Below, in pieces: positions 31,365-40,293 of a stretch of DNA of 64,000 bases. Position 1 is the stretch's first letter. Each line of letters starts with the position of its first letter. The notes under the pieces are model-generated. The model was not told the DNA's origin and did not search any database. It saw nothing but the letters and a program-made list of their open reading frames with translations. The position numbers and the translations under genes are program-made. Source of the stretch: Phycisphaerales bacterium (GTDB lineage: Bacteria; Planctomycetota; Phycisphaerae; Phycisphaerales; SM1A02); NCBI GenBank assembly GCA_022446885.1, contig JAKVBU010000011.1, forward strand, positions 1 through 64,000, written 5' to 3'.

Positions 31365-32594
31365 TCAGTAGTCCCAGTCGGCCGCCGGCTCAGGCAGTCG
31401 CCAACATCCATCCAGTCTGGACAGAAGTGACTCGGGGCCATCGAAGGCATCGCACAAGTGCAGGGCGGTCGCCCGCCTTGCCCCCAACCAGAATCGTGTG
31501 AACGCGCCCAGGGACGCCTCCAACAGTTCGAGCCCCTCTTCATGCCCGGCCACAGCACTGCTTTGTGCACCCGCCGTGATCGTCCAGTCGCCGCCACACC
31601 CCCGCCAGGGCGCATCCTGTGGCAGGAATCGCTCGATGGGATCTTCCAGCGTCAGATTGAATCGAACTTCCTCACTGGCCAACTGAATCGCCTCCATGCA
31701 GGCGGGTAAGTCGCAGATGCGATGCTGGCGATAGGCCACGCCGGTGGGCTTGACCGCGTTGGGGCCGTCTTTGGTGCGTGCAATCCAAGCGAAGGGTCGA
31801 TCGACGAAGTCCTGCATCGATACACCCGGCGGATTGGTCACTCGAACACCCATGACCTGATCGCCCAAAGACCGCACCACGCCCAGCAGGTCCAGCAATT
31901 GGGATCGATCCGCCCATGCCATCCAGCTCACAGTCCAAGGCCCGTTCTCAATCGCGTCGTTGTGTTCAAACCACATGCAATGTGTGAGTATTCCCGCTGA
32001 GTCTCGGAACCCCATTCCCCAACCGGGCCGCTCACAACACTCAAGCACCATGATGCCGACGGCTGGAATGTTCACTGCCCCGTGCCACTGTCGGCGGGCC
32101 AACCGGCAAGCATGCATCTCAGCCGCATCATCCACACCCAGCCGCACCGGGGGTCGTGTGAGTTTGGGCACTTTGAGGCTCGATGGCTCGATCGTGCGGC
32201 GGTGCACATACGGGCCACATCCGAAGCCGACTCGGTCATAGAAGCCCTGATCGAAGATGCCCAGTGATGCGACAACTGCTCCATCGGCCACACCTGCGGC
32301 AACCTGCTGAGCGGTCATGCGAGTGGCGTGCCCGCCCTGTCTGGCGACAAGGCTGGCATACACACCGGCAATCACGCACAGGTCGAGCGTCGAGTCGAGC
32401 ACCCGCATGGTGCCCGGTGTTCGGCTCACGCCAACTTCAGCTACCCCATCGATCTCCTCGACGATGGTGTCGCAAGCCTCAAAATAGGCCTCGATCCCTC
32501 GTCGCCTCTGATCAGACTCTGTGTACCACCCGGTCTCGGACCAAATCCGAAGCACGTGCTTCAAGTCACGGTCGGGCTCATAGGGGCGAGGCAT
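31365..32594 (-). CDS. Eis-like GNAT N-acetyltransferase
   Basis: A 409-residue protein with the Eis architecture: an N-terminal GNAT domain with VIAGVYASLVARQGG and ASLGIFDQGFYDRVGFGCG (the typical Y-x-R-x-G-F/Y-G segment), a second GNAT-like region, and a C-terminal SCP2-like domain (FNLTLEDP to RATALHLCDAF). It would use acetyl-CoA; the substrate is unknown. It is 2 bp from hldE on the same strand, so it is probably the last gene of that operon. Confidence 0.85.
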   Translation of the reverse strand: MPRPYEPDRDLKHVLRIWSETGWYTESDQRRRGIEAYFEACDTIVEEIDGVAEVGVSRTPGTMRVLDSTLDLCVIAGVYASLVARQGGHATRMTAQQVAAGVADGAVVASLGIFDQGFYDRVGFGCGPYVHRRTIEPSSLKVPKLTRPPVRLGVDDAAEMHACRLARRQWHGAVNIPAVGIMVLECCERPGWGMGFRDSAGILTHCMWFEHNDAIENGPWTVSWMAWADRSQLLDLLGVVRSLGDQVMGVRVTNPPGVSMQDFVDRPFAWIARTKDGPNAVKPTGVAYRQHRICDLPACMEAIQLASEEVRFNLTLEDPIERFLPQDAPWRGCGGDWTITAGAQSSAVAGHEEGLELLEASLGAFTRFWLGARRATALHLCDAFDGPESLLSRLDGCWRLPEPAADWDY

Positions 32595-32596
32595 GT

Positions 32597-34066
32597 TCAG
32601 GCCTCACCGAGCCGCTCGATGGTGTCGGTACTTGATCTGCCCGGGCGATGGGCCAGTACCTTGAGATCAATACCCAGTTGCCGAACCAGATCGTGCTCTG
32701 CGATGTCCTCCGGGGCGTAGTCGCCGCCCTTCACATACACATCAGGACGCACGGCCTCGATCAGGGCATGTGCCGTTGGCTCTTCAAAGGGGGACAGCAG
32801 GCCGACGCACTGAAGTTCAGCCAGAATCTCCAGTCGTTCCTGAAGGCTGAACACCGGCCTCCCTGCACCCTTCATCGCCGTGACCTGTTCGTCGGTGTTG
32901 ACGCCGACCACCAGCAGATCCCCCTGCGCAGCCGCCTCCCGCAGGTAAGCGACATGTCCGGCGTGAATCACATCGAAACAACCATTGGTAAGCACGATTC
33001 GGCGGCCTGCAGCCCGCGCTCCCTCCAGTTCGACGCACAACTCCTCACGGTCGCGCACCTTGCCCTCTGGTCGATGCACACTCCGCAACACTTCAAGTCG
33101 AACCTGGGCCAGAGGAATGGCCTGTGCTCCGAAAACTTCCACCTCGAGCCCCGCCGCGGCATTGGCCAGTTGCACACACTGGGCCCAATTCAATCCATGA
33201 GCCCGCCCAGCGGCAAGTGCGGCCAGCACCATGTCACCGGCACCAGTCACGTCGTACACGTCACGGGGAATGGTAGGCGTCGGACATGGATCGCAGCCTT
33301 GTTCCAGAAGCAACGCCCCGTGGCGATCGAGCGTCAACACAACAGCGTGGGCGCCCGTCACTTCCTGCAGACGCCGCCCACGAGTCTCCGGGCAGGCATC
33401 CGAACCCAGCGATGGGGTAGCACGCTCGGCCTCGGTTCGGTTGGGTGTGATCGCCGTGCACCCCTTGTATCGGCTGTAGTCTTCCAGCGGCGCGGGATCG
33501 ACAAGCACCTCGACACCTGCGGCCTTGGCCACCTCGACCACGCCTGCGATGAGTGACTCATCGCACACGCCCTTGCCGTAGTCCTCAAGGCACACGACAT
33601 CGACCTCGGCCACCGCCAGGCGCAGGGCATCAAGCAGCCTCGCTCGGATCGAAGGCGACAGGGGCGCCGTTGACTCGTGATCCAATCTGAACATCTTCTG
33701 GGGGTGACGATGTTGCGCCAGCCCCACCAGACTGCGCTTGCAGGTGGTTGGACGATCCGCATCGATAATGAGGCCGTCGGTGCAGATGCCCTCCGCATTC
33801 AGTGCCTCGACCAGCGCCCTGCCGGCGCTGTCATCACCACGCACGCCCACACAGGTGACCGAGCCGCCCAGACCGGCGAGGCACGTTGCGACGTTTGAAG
33901 CGCCACCGGGCGTTCGGCTGGTCCGCTCAACCTGCAAGACCGGCACGGGGGCATCGGGGCTCAGGCGTTGGGCGTTGCCGTACACCTGCTCATCGAGCAT
34001 GAAGTCTCCGATGACCAGTGCCTTGAACGTCTCGAATCGGGCCAGCGCATGGAGTAGATCTGTCAT
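32597..34066 (-). CDS. hldE: Bifunctional heptose 7-phosphate kinase / heptose 1-phosphate adenylyltransferase
   Basis: A 489-residue cytoplasmic enzyme for ADP-heptose synthesis, used for lipopolysaccharide core. The N-terminal ribokinase-like domain shows ALVIGDFMLDEQVYG and SRTPGGASNVA, and the active-site DVTGAGD segment near residue 275. The C-terminal nucleotidyltransferase domain starts at VLTNGCFDVIHAGHVAYL and includes VYVKGGDY and GRSSTDTI. The ATG at 34066 overlaps the lpxK stop by 4 bp and matches the usual length. Confidence 0.94.
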   Translation of the reverse strand: MTDLLHALARFETFKALVIGDFMLDEQVYGNAQRLSPDAPVPVLQVERTSRTPGGASNVATCLAGLGGSVTCVGVRGDDSAGRALVEALNAEGICTDGLIIDADRPTTCKRSLVGLAQHRHPQKMFRLDHESTAPLSPSIRARLLDALRLAVAEVDVVCLEDYGKGVCDESLIAGVVEVAKAAGVEVLVDPAPLEDYSRYKGCTAITPNRTEAERATPSLGSDACPETRGRRLQEVTGAHAVVLTLDRHGALLLEQGCDPCPTPTIPRDVYDVTGAGDMVLAALAAGRAHGLNWAQCVQLANAAAGLEVEVFGAQAIPLAQVRLEVLRSVHRPEGKVRDREELCVELEGARAAGRRIVLTNGCFDVIHAGHVAYLREAAAQGDLLVVGVNTDEQVTAMKGAGRPVFSLQERLEILAELQCVGLLSPFEEPTAHALIEAVRPDVYVKGGDYAPEDIAEHDLVRQLGIDLKVLAHRPGRSSTDTIERLGEA

Positions 34067-35073
34067 GGCGAAACATCCAGACGTTCGAGGCAGGATCGCA
34101 GTTGCGACTCGCCCGTGAGAAACCGCAGGCCCAACCTGGGTACGAGCACCGGAACGTCCAGCGCTCGATCCTGCAGCAGCGGCGCCATCGTAGCCATGTC
34201 CTTGGCGGTCACAACCAGCCCGTCGGCGTCGCGAGCAGCATCGATCAGGTGAGCCAGTTCCTGAGCCGTCACGGGCTGGTGATCCTTGGCCTTGCAATCG
34301 GCGCTCACCGTGGCCCCGTGCATCTCCAGCATGTTGTGCACACCTTCAGGCCGAGCCAGCCCAAGCCGGGTAACCACCTGCAGGCCCTTGAGCGCACCTA
34401 CCTCAATTCGCTCACACTGGCCTTGCACATGGCGATCAAGCCCGTCCCACACATGCACGCACTCGGCCACGGGTGCCTTGCCATGAAGCGCTTCGATTCG
34501 ACTACGCAGGGTGGGCGCGGCATGATCGGCATGCGTCACCACAACAACATCTGCGCGGCGGAGATTGCCTGCAGGTTCACGAAGCCGCCCCACCGGTAAC
34601 AACCGGCCCGTGTCGGGCGGATGTCTGGCATCCACCAGCACAATGTCGAGATCACGCTTCACGAATCTGTGTTGAAAGCCGTCGTCGAGCACGACGCAGT
34701 CAATGGCCACGCCTGCTTCAAGGGCGGCGCGAATCTGTCGCACGCGATCGGCGCCCACTAGAACCGGCACTTCATCCAGCAGCGCCCGATGTTCTTCAGC
34801 CTCGTCGCTCACGCCCTCCTTGGCTCCGTACCCACGTATGGCAATCGCCGGGCGTCGCCCCGCTTCGATCAGGCGGCTCGTCACCCACCGCACCATGGGC
34901 GACTTCCCTGTTCCACCAACCGAAATGTTCCCGATTGAAACCACCGGCACCCCGACATCATGCACGTGCCGGCCTCGATCAAAGCCACGATTGCGCATTG
35001 CAACGGCCTGCTTCATCACCCACTCGGGAACGAAGCCAAGCACCGGGCTGAAGAAGTTGACGCTCGGGCTCAC
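34063..35073 (-). CDS. lpxK: Tetraacyldisaccharide 4'-kinase (lipid A)
   Basis: Inner-membrane-associated kinase that phosphorylates the lipid A disaccharide; 336 residues. The Walker A loop is GNISVGGTGKSP. DDGFQHRFVKRDLDIVLVDA is the family landmark, followed by PVGRLREPAGNLRRADVVVVT. It overlaps maf and hldE by 4 bp each. Its presence implies lipid A synthesis in this organism. Confidence 0.94.
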   Translation of the reverse strand: MSPSVNFFSPVLGFVPEWVMKQAVAMRNRGFDRGRHVHDVGVPVVSIGNISVGGTGKSPMVRWVTSRLIEAGRRPAIAIRGYGAKEGVSDEAEEHRALLDEVPVLVGADRVRQIRAALEAGVAIDCVVLDDGFQHRFVKRDLDIVLVDARHPPDTGRLLPVGRLREPAGNLRRADVVVVTHADHAAPTLRSRIEALHGKAPVAECVHVWDGLDRHVQGQCERIEVGALKGLQVVTRLGLARPEGVHNMLEMHGATVSADCKAKDHQPVTAQELAHLIDAARDADGLVVTAKDMATMAPLLQDRALDVPVLVPRLGLRFLTGESQLRSCLERLDVSP

Positions 35074-35657
35074 CCGTCCACCTCCTCGAGAAGTTCGTCG
35101 AGCAACTCCAGCGAGAGGCCCATGACCGAGGAAGCCTCTCCATCACATTGCACCGGCCAGCCCGCCGCGATGCGATCAGACAGGTTGTAGGCGCCAGCCT
35201 TACCACGCCACTCCTCGCTGTCCAGATAGCGATCGATGGAGTCATTTGTCAGATCGCCAATCTGCACCTCTTCGCATCGAGCCCCCATGTGTCTTTCGCC
35301 GCCAACTCGCATCAGGCACATGCCTGTCCACACCTCGTGGGTGCCACGCCGCATGCGATTGAGCATGGCTCGCGCATCTTCTCGATCAGCAGGTTGTCCA
35401 AACACCTTGCCGTCCACACTGCAAACGGTATCCGCCGCAAGGAGGAGTTCGCCCAGTTCGCTCGCTTCGTTCTCCACGACCGATCTGGCCTTGAGCCAGG
35501 CCATCGCCATGGTCCAGCCGCGAGGGTCGTGCCCGCTGGCGTCGAGCATTCCATCGTCGATCGATGCCGGGCGAATACACACATCCCAGCCAGCCTCTGC
35601 CAGCAGTTGCGCTCGCCGAGGGCTCCCGCTTGCAAGCACGATCCGTGGGCCGCTCAT
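35070..35657 (-). CDS. maf: Maf-like nucleotide pyrophosphatase
   Basis: A 195-residue house-cleaning NTP pyrophosphatase. The N-terminal loop IVLASGSPRRAQLL, the LLAADTVCSVDGKVFGQP block and EWRGKAGAYN are the three conserved Maf regions in order. Its position inside an envelope operon is by linkage rather than obvious function. It overlaps both neighbours by 4 bp. Confidence 0.93.
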   Translation of the reverse strand: MSGPRIVLASGSPRRAQLLAEAGWDVCIRPASIDDGMLDASGHDPRGWTMAMAWLKARSVVENEASELGELLLAADTVCSVDGKVFGQPADREDARAMLNRMRRGTHEVWTGMCLMRVGGERHMGARCEEVQIGDLTNDSIDRYLDSEEWRGKAGAYNLSDRIAAGWPVQCDGEASSVMGLSLELLDELLEEVDG

Positions 35658-36730
35658 ATGCCCATACCCAGTGCATCTAGCGCTGCCTCGAGCACCGACT
35701 CAACCTCGATGCGTCGCATCAGGGAGTCGCCCAGTGTGTTGTCTCGATAATCGGGCCGTTCACCCGGCGCCCACTGGGCCTGAATGACCTTGTCCATGCC
35801 ACGCCATGGGCCAACGATCGACGAATCGGTCGGGCCGTACAGCCCCAGACAACGGCCACCGAGCCCCATCGCCATGTGCAGGGGCGCCGAGTCACTGGCA
35901 ATCGTGAGCGAGGCGTCTTCGATGCATGCCATCAACTCGCCGATTTGCGTCTGTCCGGCCAGATCGACAACGCGCTGGGACCAGCCCTGCAGCCCCTGCG
36001 CCACAGCTCCGCAGGCTGCTCGTTCAGAGGGGGATCCCACCAGCAGCAACTTCAGCGAGGCATCGGCCTCCAACAACTGACGCCCCAGCAGAGACCAACG
36101 CCCCGCTGGCCATGCCTTTGATGGCCAACGTGTCGCCGGGGCCAACACGACATACCCACCGGCCAAATCAAGCCCCGCCCTACGTTGCCGCCATGCGCCT
36201 CGGGCTGCATCGCTCACATGAAGGGTCTCGTCGCCATCAGCCTCGCCGCCCGCAGCAGCAACCAGTGCCAGCATGCGGTCGACCTCATGCACACCTGAGG
36301 GAACATCCACCCGCTGATTCGCTCCGAGCCACCCCAGCTCTCTTGCGGCCCGATCGGCAATTCGGCGAGGCGCCCCGGAGCACAGTGACATGAGGCCACT
36401 GCGGGCAAGGCCCTGACAGTCGATGACCAGATCAAATCGGGCCTGATGAATGGAGCGAAAGAACTCGAACGCCTCTCCCCATGCCTGAGGCCTTCTGAGG
36501 AGCCCACGCAGCCGACTTCGAGGAAAGGCGATGATGCCATCCAGATCCGGGTGGGCCTCGATGGCCTGGGCAAACGAATCCTGCACCAGCCAGTGGATGG
36601 CGGCATCCGGGGCGGCCCGCCGGAGGGCGGACAGAATCGGAACGGTCCGACAGACATCACCCAACGCGCTCGGGCGAATGATCAGAATCCGGCCTGCTGC
36701 TATTCTTCCGCCCATTCTTCGATCGCCCAT
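35654..36730 (-). CDS. Family 9 glycosyltransferase (heptosyltransferase-like)
   Basis: GT-B enzyme of the ADP-heptose:LPS heptosyltransferase family: RILIIRPSALGDVCRTVPIL at the start, DLVIDCQGLARSGL in the N-terminal half, then VVLAPATRWPSKAWPAGRW and ASDSAPLHMAMGLGGRCLGLYGPTD fragments of the donor site. I place the start at 36730; ATGs at 36715, 36787 and 36817 are alternatives, the last overlapping the divergent kinase start. With hldE in the operon, a heptose donor is likely. Confidence 0.88.
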   Translation of the reverse strand: MGDRRMGGRIAAGRILIIRPSALGDVCRTVPILSALRRAAPDAAIHWLVQDSFAQAIEAHPDLDGIIAFPRSRLRGLLRRPQAWGEAFEFFRSIHQARFDLVIDCQGLARSGLMSLCSGAPRRIADRAARELGWLGANQRVDVPSGVHEVDRMLALVAAAGGEADGDETLHVSDAARGAWRQRRAGLDLAGGYVVLAPATRWPSKAWPAGRWSLLGRQLLEADASLKLLLVGSPSERAACGAVAQGLQGWSQRVVDLAGQTQIGELMACIEDASLTIASDSAPLHMAMGLGGRCLGLYGPTDSSIVGPWRGMDKVIQAQWAPGERPDYRDNTLGDSLMRRIEVESVLEAALDALGMGI

Positions 36731-36815
36731 CCGGGCCAAACTGGCCTCGGGCGTTTCCGATGATAGTCTCGAAGGGGATGCCACCATGTGTGTGGCATGT
36801 AGATGACCGCGATCC

Positions 36816-38195
36816 ATGGCAAACGATCAACCGAATCAAGAGAACGCTCCCGGGCTCGCAGATAGCGACGCACCGATGCCTTCTGCCGCCAATGGCCCCA
36901 GTTCGCCTCAGCGCACCGGCCAGCGCAAGCCTCAGGATGAAGCCCAGGGGGAGCCCCCGGCGGCAAAGACCGGCGGCGCCAGCACCGGCGGGTTCGACAC
37001 CATGCTGGGCCAACTGGTGGTGCAGCAGGGGCTTGTCACGGCTGATGAGGTGCAGCAGTGTCGGTCTCATCTGAAGTCAAAGGGCCAGGATCAAACCGGA
37101 ACGCTCGGCGACTTGCTGCTGGCACACGAGTTCATCACTCGCCGGCAGATGGCTCGGCTGCGACGCGATTTCGAAGCCCGCAAATCTACGCAGCGCATTC
37201 CCGGGTACCGCATCAAGCGCAAGCTCGGCGCTGGCGCCATGGCGACTGTTTTTCTGGCAGAGCAGATCAGCCTGGATCGTCTCGTCGCCATCAAGGTGCT
37301 CCCGCGGAAATTCTCGGAAGACCGCGACTTCATCGCTCGCTTCTACAAAGAGGGGCGGGCCGCAGCCAGCCTGAACCACCCCAACATCGTGCAGGCCATC
37401 GACGTGGGCCATGCCCAAGACCACCACTACTTCGTGATGGAGTTCGTAGAGGGCGAGACGGTCTACGAGAAGATCTCTCGCGACAAGCGCATCAAAGAGA
37501 CTGAGGCCATCGACATTCTGCGCCAGAGTGCAAGGGCGCTGCTGCACGCACACGACAAGGGCTTCATTCACCGTGATATCAAGCCCAAGAACCTCATGCT
37601 CACCAAGGGTGGGCAGGTGAAATTGGCTGATCTGGGCTTGGCCCGCAGCGTGGACGATCACGAAACCGCCAAGGCTGAGGCCGGCCGGGCATACGGCACG
37701 CCCTACTACATCTCACCTGAGCAGATCCGCGGCTCGATGGACATTGGCCCACAGGCCGACATCTACGGTCTGGGCGCTACGGCCTATCACATGGTCACGG
37801 GGCAGGTGCCCTTCAACGGCAAGAACCCCAGCGAGGTCATGCACCGCCATCTCAAGGCACCCCTGGAACCCCCGGATCACCTCAACCCAACACTCAGCGC
37901 CGAATTCTCTCAGGTGCTCGAGATGATGCTCGCCAAGGACTGCAACCACCGCTATCGCACCGCGGCTGATCTCCTGGAAGACTTGGAACTTCTGCGGCGA
38001 GGTGAAGCACCGCACTTTGCCAGACCAAAACTGAATCTGCAGGACATGGCTGTCAGCGTGGGCGGCGACGATGCCGCCAACGTGCCCGCGGCGCCCAAGC
38101 GGGCCAAGCGTGGCATTGATCCGGCGCTGGCCTGGGGCAGCATCGTGCTCAACTGCATTTTGTTGATTGTGATCGTGCTGATGGCGCTCCGCTGA
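36816..38195 (+). CDS. Membrane-anchored Ser/Thr protein kinase with MshEN-like N-terminus
   Basis: A 459-residue Hanks-type kinase. After a disordered Pro/Gln-rich head (1-58), residues about 61-125 hold two similar units (LGQLVVQQGLVTADEV and LGDLLLAHEFITRRQM), which resemble the paired units of MshEN/GspE N-terminal domains. The kinase domain spans about 130-395 with GAGAMATVF, K160 in AIKVL, H252-R-D254-IKPKN and D272-L-G in place of DFG. A C-terminal helix (about 435-457) anchors it, with no extracellular sensor, so the kinase faces the cytoplasm. Confidence 0.9.
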   Translation: MANDQPNQENAPGLADSDAPMPSAANGPSSPQRTGQRKPQDEAQGEPPAAKTGGASTGGFDTMLGQLVVQQGLVTADEVQQCRSHLKSKGQDQTGTLGDLLLAHEFITRRQMARLRRDFEARKSTQRIPGYRIKRKLGAGAMATVFLAEQISLDRLVAIKVLPRKFSEDRDFIARFYKEGRAAASLNHPNIVQAIDVGHAQDHHYFVMEFVEGETVYEKISRDKRIKETEAIDILRQSARALLHAHDKGFIHRDIKPKNLMLTKGGQVKLADLGLARSVDDHETAKAEAGRAYGTPYYISPEQIRGSMDIGPQADIYGLGATAYHMVTGQVPFNGKNPSEVMHRHLKAPLEPPDHLNPTLSAEFSQVLEMMLAKDCNHRYRTAADLLEDLELLRRGEAPHFARPKLNLQDMAVSVGGDDAANVPAAPKRAKRGIDPALAWGSIVLNCILLIVIVLMALR

Positions 38196-38206
38196 TCCAC
38201 TCAGCC

Positions 38207-38229
38207 GTCGCCCAATGAAAACGGGCGAC
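38207..38229. terminator. Hairpin between convergent kinase and ridA genes
   Basis: GTCGCCC, a nine-base loop AATGAAAAC, and GGGCGAC form a perfect 7-bp stem between the convergent genes. No clear T-run follows on either strand. Position and shape fit a bidirectional terminator; the right arm touches the ridA stop codon. Confidence 0.5.
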
Positions 38230-38690
38230 TACTTGAATTGAACGACCATCTCCACCTCAACCGTGGCCCCGAGCGGCAGCGCCACTGAGCCCACCGCAGC
38301 CCTGGCGTGCTGTCCGCGTTCTCCAAAGACTGCCACCAGCACATCACTGGCCCCGTTGGCAACGATCGGCTGGCCGGTAAACGATGGATCGCTGGCCACA
38401 AACACGCCCACCCGAATGATGTCCGTGATTCGATCAAGATCACCCAAAGCCGCCTTCAGGGCAGACAGGGCATTGATGGCGCACACCCGCGCAGCCTCTT
38501 GGGCCTGCTCGGGGGTCTGGGCCGTTGGGACAGGCCCACAAGCCGACAATTCGCCCCGAACCTGTGGAATCTGTCCAGCCACGAAGGCCAAATCGCCCGC
38601 CAGACGCACCGGAACATAATTGGCAGCCGCCCCTGGGGGCTCAGGAAGGTCGATTCCGAGCTCTAGAAGACGAGATTCGACGATGGACAT
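38229..38690 (-). CDS. RidA/YjgF-family protein
   Basis: A 153-residue member of the Rid superfamily, which deaminates reactive enamine/imine intermediates. The conserved pattern includes LAFVAGQIP, then ALSALKAALGDLDRITDIIRVGVFVAS and RAAVGSVALPLGATVEVEMV, where the Arg and Glu match the usual active-site positions. It belongs to the longer branch with the LPEPPGAAANYVP head. The leader to the right is the long gap before the prepilin gene. Confidence 0.9.
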   Translation of the reverse strand: MSIVESRLLELGIDLPEPPGAAANYVPVRLAGDLAFVAGQIPQVRGELSACGPVPTAQTPEQAQEAARVCAINALSALKAALGDLDRITDIIRVGVFVASDPSFTGQPIVANGASDVLVAVFGERGQHARAAVGSVALPLGATVEVEMVVQFK

Positions 38691-39092
38691 GGCCTACCTC
38701 CATTTGAACACGCCTTGACGAGGGCCCCAATGCCCGTAGACTGGGGGCAACCGAGTGGTCGAGTTTCGATCATCTTATTCCCCGTACTTATTCGCTGGTT
38801 CGCCAGCGGCCGCCCCACGGGACCTCCTCTCTGGTCCGTTCCCTCTGGGGCCATCATGTGTCCACCCGGTTGACAACCTCAGTTCGCCCTTGCCTTGATT
38901 GGCGTGTGGGATGACGTGTGGTGTGACATGTACGCAATGTTCTCATGTCGCTCTGTCTTTCTTCCCGCTCGCATTGGCTAAGGCCCTTTGAGCGTGAACC
39001 TTGGGATGGATCATTCCAACCCATGTAGCCGGTATGCAACCGGTTCCGACGCTGCTGCGAAGCGTCTATCAAGGTCACGTCCCCAATCGGGC

Positions 39093-39126
39093 AGGTCCAC
39101 TTCTGGACAAGGTCCACTTCAGGACA
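39093..39126 (+). repeat. Two tandem 17-bp repeats with hairpin potential
   Basis: The unit AGGTCCACTTCTGGACA is followed directly by AGGTCCACTTCAGGACA, identical except at one base. Each copy contains GTCC...GGAC and could fold. The second copy runs into a six-base-pair hairpin with TTGTCC. Located about 85 bp before the prepilin start; a regulator array or leader structure are the simplest readings. Confidence 0.7.
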
Positions 39127-39149
39127 AGGGCGTTGTCCCGTGGCTTTCC

Positions 39150-39167
39150 ACCGGTCAGGTGACCGGT
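39150..39167. promoter_or_regulatory. Inverted repeat in the leader of the first prepilin gene
   Basis: ACCGGTCA-GG-TGACCGGT is a perfect 8-bp inverted repeat with a two-base centre, ending 41 bp before the prepilin ATG. The CGGTC/GACCG arms recur before the second prepilin gene (40403-40420). An operator for a dimeric regulator or an mRNA hairpin are both possible. Confidence 0.5.
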
Positions 39168-39208
39168 CTACATGATGCTTCATTTGAATTCAGGAGAACC
39201 CCCCCAAG

Positions 39209-40243
39209 ATGAAGAGTACGAATCATCGTCGCGGCTTCACCATCGTCGAACTGATGGTGGTCGTGGCCATTATCGCGCTGCTGATCAGCCTGCTGGTGCC
39301 CGCGCTGGCATCGTCATTCGCCAGCGCCAAGGCAACGCAGGATCAGGCACAACTGCGTGGTGTCATGGCCGGCACGCTGATGTCCTCTCAGGACTTCAAC
39401 GACAAGTTCGTCAGCCCTGACCAGATCTGCCGCAGGCCTTACACCGCCCAGAGCACCCCCGGCTACATGTGGGGTAAGGGCGACCGCGTCATCAACTGGA
39501 ACAGCACTGAGAGCCTGGTCTCCGCAATGATCATGCGTGAGTACCTTGAGCCCAGCGCCTTCGTCAGCCCCGTTGACTCCAACCCCTACGTTGGTGCCAA
39601 GGGCCAGATCGAAGAGTCCAGTGGTATTGCCATTCCCTACAACTTCGATGCTTGGGATCCCGTAACCGGCACATTCAACGCCACCGGCAGCCCTGAAGGG
39701 TTCTGGGACCTGTCGATCTACTGCGATCTCGCTCCCAACAGCTCCGAAGATGTCGATCACAACTCCTATGCCAACTCCACGCTCTGCGGCCACCGCCTCA
39801 AGAAGTGGAACGCCAACGAAGGCCACGACCGGATCACCTGGTCCACCCGCGGCACCAAGATGGGCGCTGGCATCGGCACCTCTGATTACGACAACTGCCC
39901 CTCGCTGACCATGATCGGTGAGGAGAACCACTGGAAGGGTCACATGGCCCATGGCGATGGTTCCGTCTCGGTCGAGACGTCGTTCATCCCTGTCCTCCAC
40001 TACAGCCCAGCTCGTGGCCTGCAGGTGGTTGACAACGTGTTCGACGCTGAGTTCGCTGACGAGTACTTCATGCCCAGCTCGGGTACGGCTCAGAATTGCG
40101 GCGCTGCCGACAACTTCCTGACCTTCTCGAACAACGGCTATGCCAGTGGCAACGCCTCCCAGCTCTTCCCCGGCGGAAATGTGCTGGATTCTTACCTCCA
40201 GAGCCGCTGCACCTGGGACATCGACTGCGATGACTCCTGGTGA
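39209..40243 (+). CDS. Type IV prepilin-like (G-2) secreted protein
   Basis: A 344-residue protein with a class III signal: a short basic head, then cleavage after Gly in RRGFTIVELMVVVAIIALL, giving a mature N-terminal Phe with Glu at position five. The large C-terminal domain is polar and has several Cys and Trp; it resembles the big pseudopilin-like G-2 proteins frequent in Planctomycetes. The ribosome site AGGAGA lies 12 bp before the ATG. No pilus or type II secretion machinery is in the window. Confidence 0.85.
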   Translation: MKSTNHRRGFTIVELMVVVAIIALLISLLVPALASSFASAKATQDQAQLRGVMAGTLMSSQDFNDKFVSPDQICRRPYTAQSTPGYMWGKGDRVINWNSTESLVSAMIMREYLEPSAFVSPVDSNPYVGAKGQIEESSGIAIPYNFDAWDPVTGTFNATGSPEGFWDLSIYCDLAPNSSEDVDHNSYANSTLCGHRLKKWNANEGHDRITWSTRGTKMGAGIGTSDYDNCPSLTMIGEENHWKGHMAHGDGSVSVETSFIPVLHYSPARGLQVVDNVFDAEFADEYFMPSSGTAQNCGAADNFLTFSNNGYASGNASQLFPGGNVLDSYLQSRCTWDIDCDDSW

Positions 40244-40264
40244 TCTGCACTGACTGACGACTTG

Positions 40265-40293
40265 CGGCCCCGCCTCAATTCGAGGCGGGGCCG
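40265..40293 (+). terminator. Strong hairpin after the first prepilin gene
   Basis: CGGCCCCGCCTC, loop AATTC, then GAGGCGGGGCCG: a perfect 12-bp GC-rich stem located 21 bp after the stop. It is followed by TCGTCGTT rather than a T-run, so termination may be partial or need Rho; an mRNA 3' stabiliser is the alternative. Confidence 0.7.

Larger units (their letters stand above)
38691..39208. other. 518-bp intergenic leader between ridA and a prepilin gene
   Basis: No convincing gene was found here. A TTGACA at 38870 could be a -35 box for either promoter arrangement but lacks a good -10 at 17 bp. The right end holds a 17-bp tandem repeat, a GGACAA-GGGCG-TTGTCC hairpin (39122-39138) and an inverted repeat just before the prepilin gene, each described separately. 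The stretch could also hide a small RNA or a structured leader. Confidence 0.5.

Noticed and set aside
36730-36817. The ATG at 36817 as the start of the family 9 glycosyltransferase
   Set aside because: It overlaps the divergent kinase start codon and adds 29 residues without family similarity; the later ATG at 36730 fits the usual N-terminus.
38854-39183. A 109-codon minus-strand frame in the long leader before the first prepilin-like gene
   Set aside because: Composition is Arg/Thr/Gln-rich without hydrophobic core, there is no ribosome site, and it covers the repeats and hairpins.
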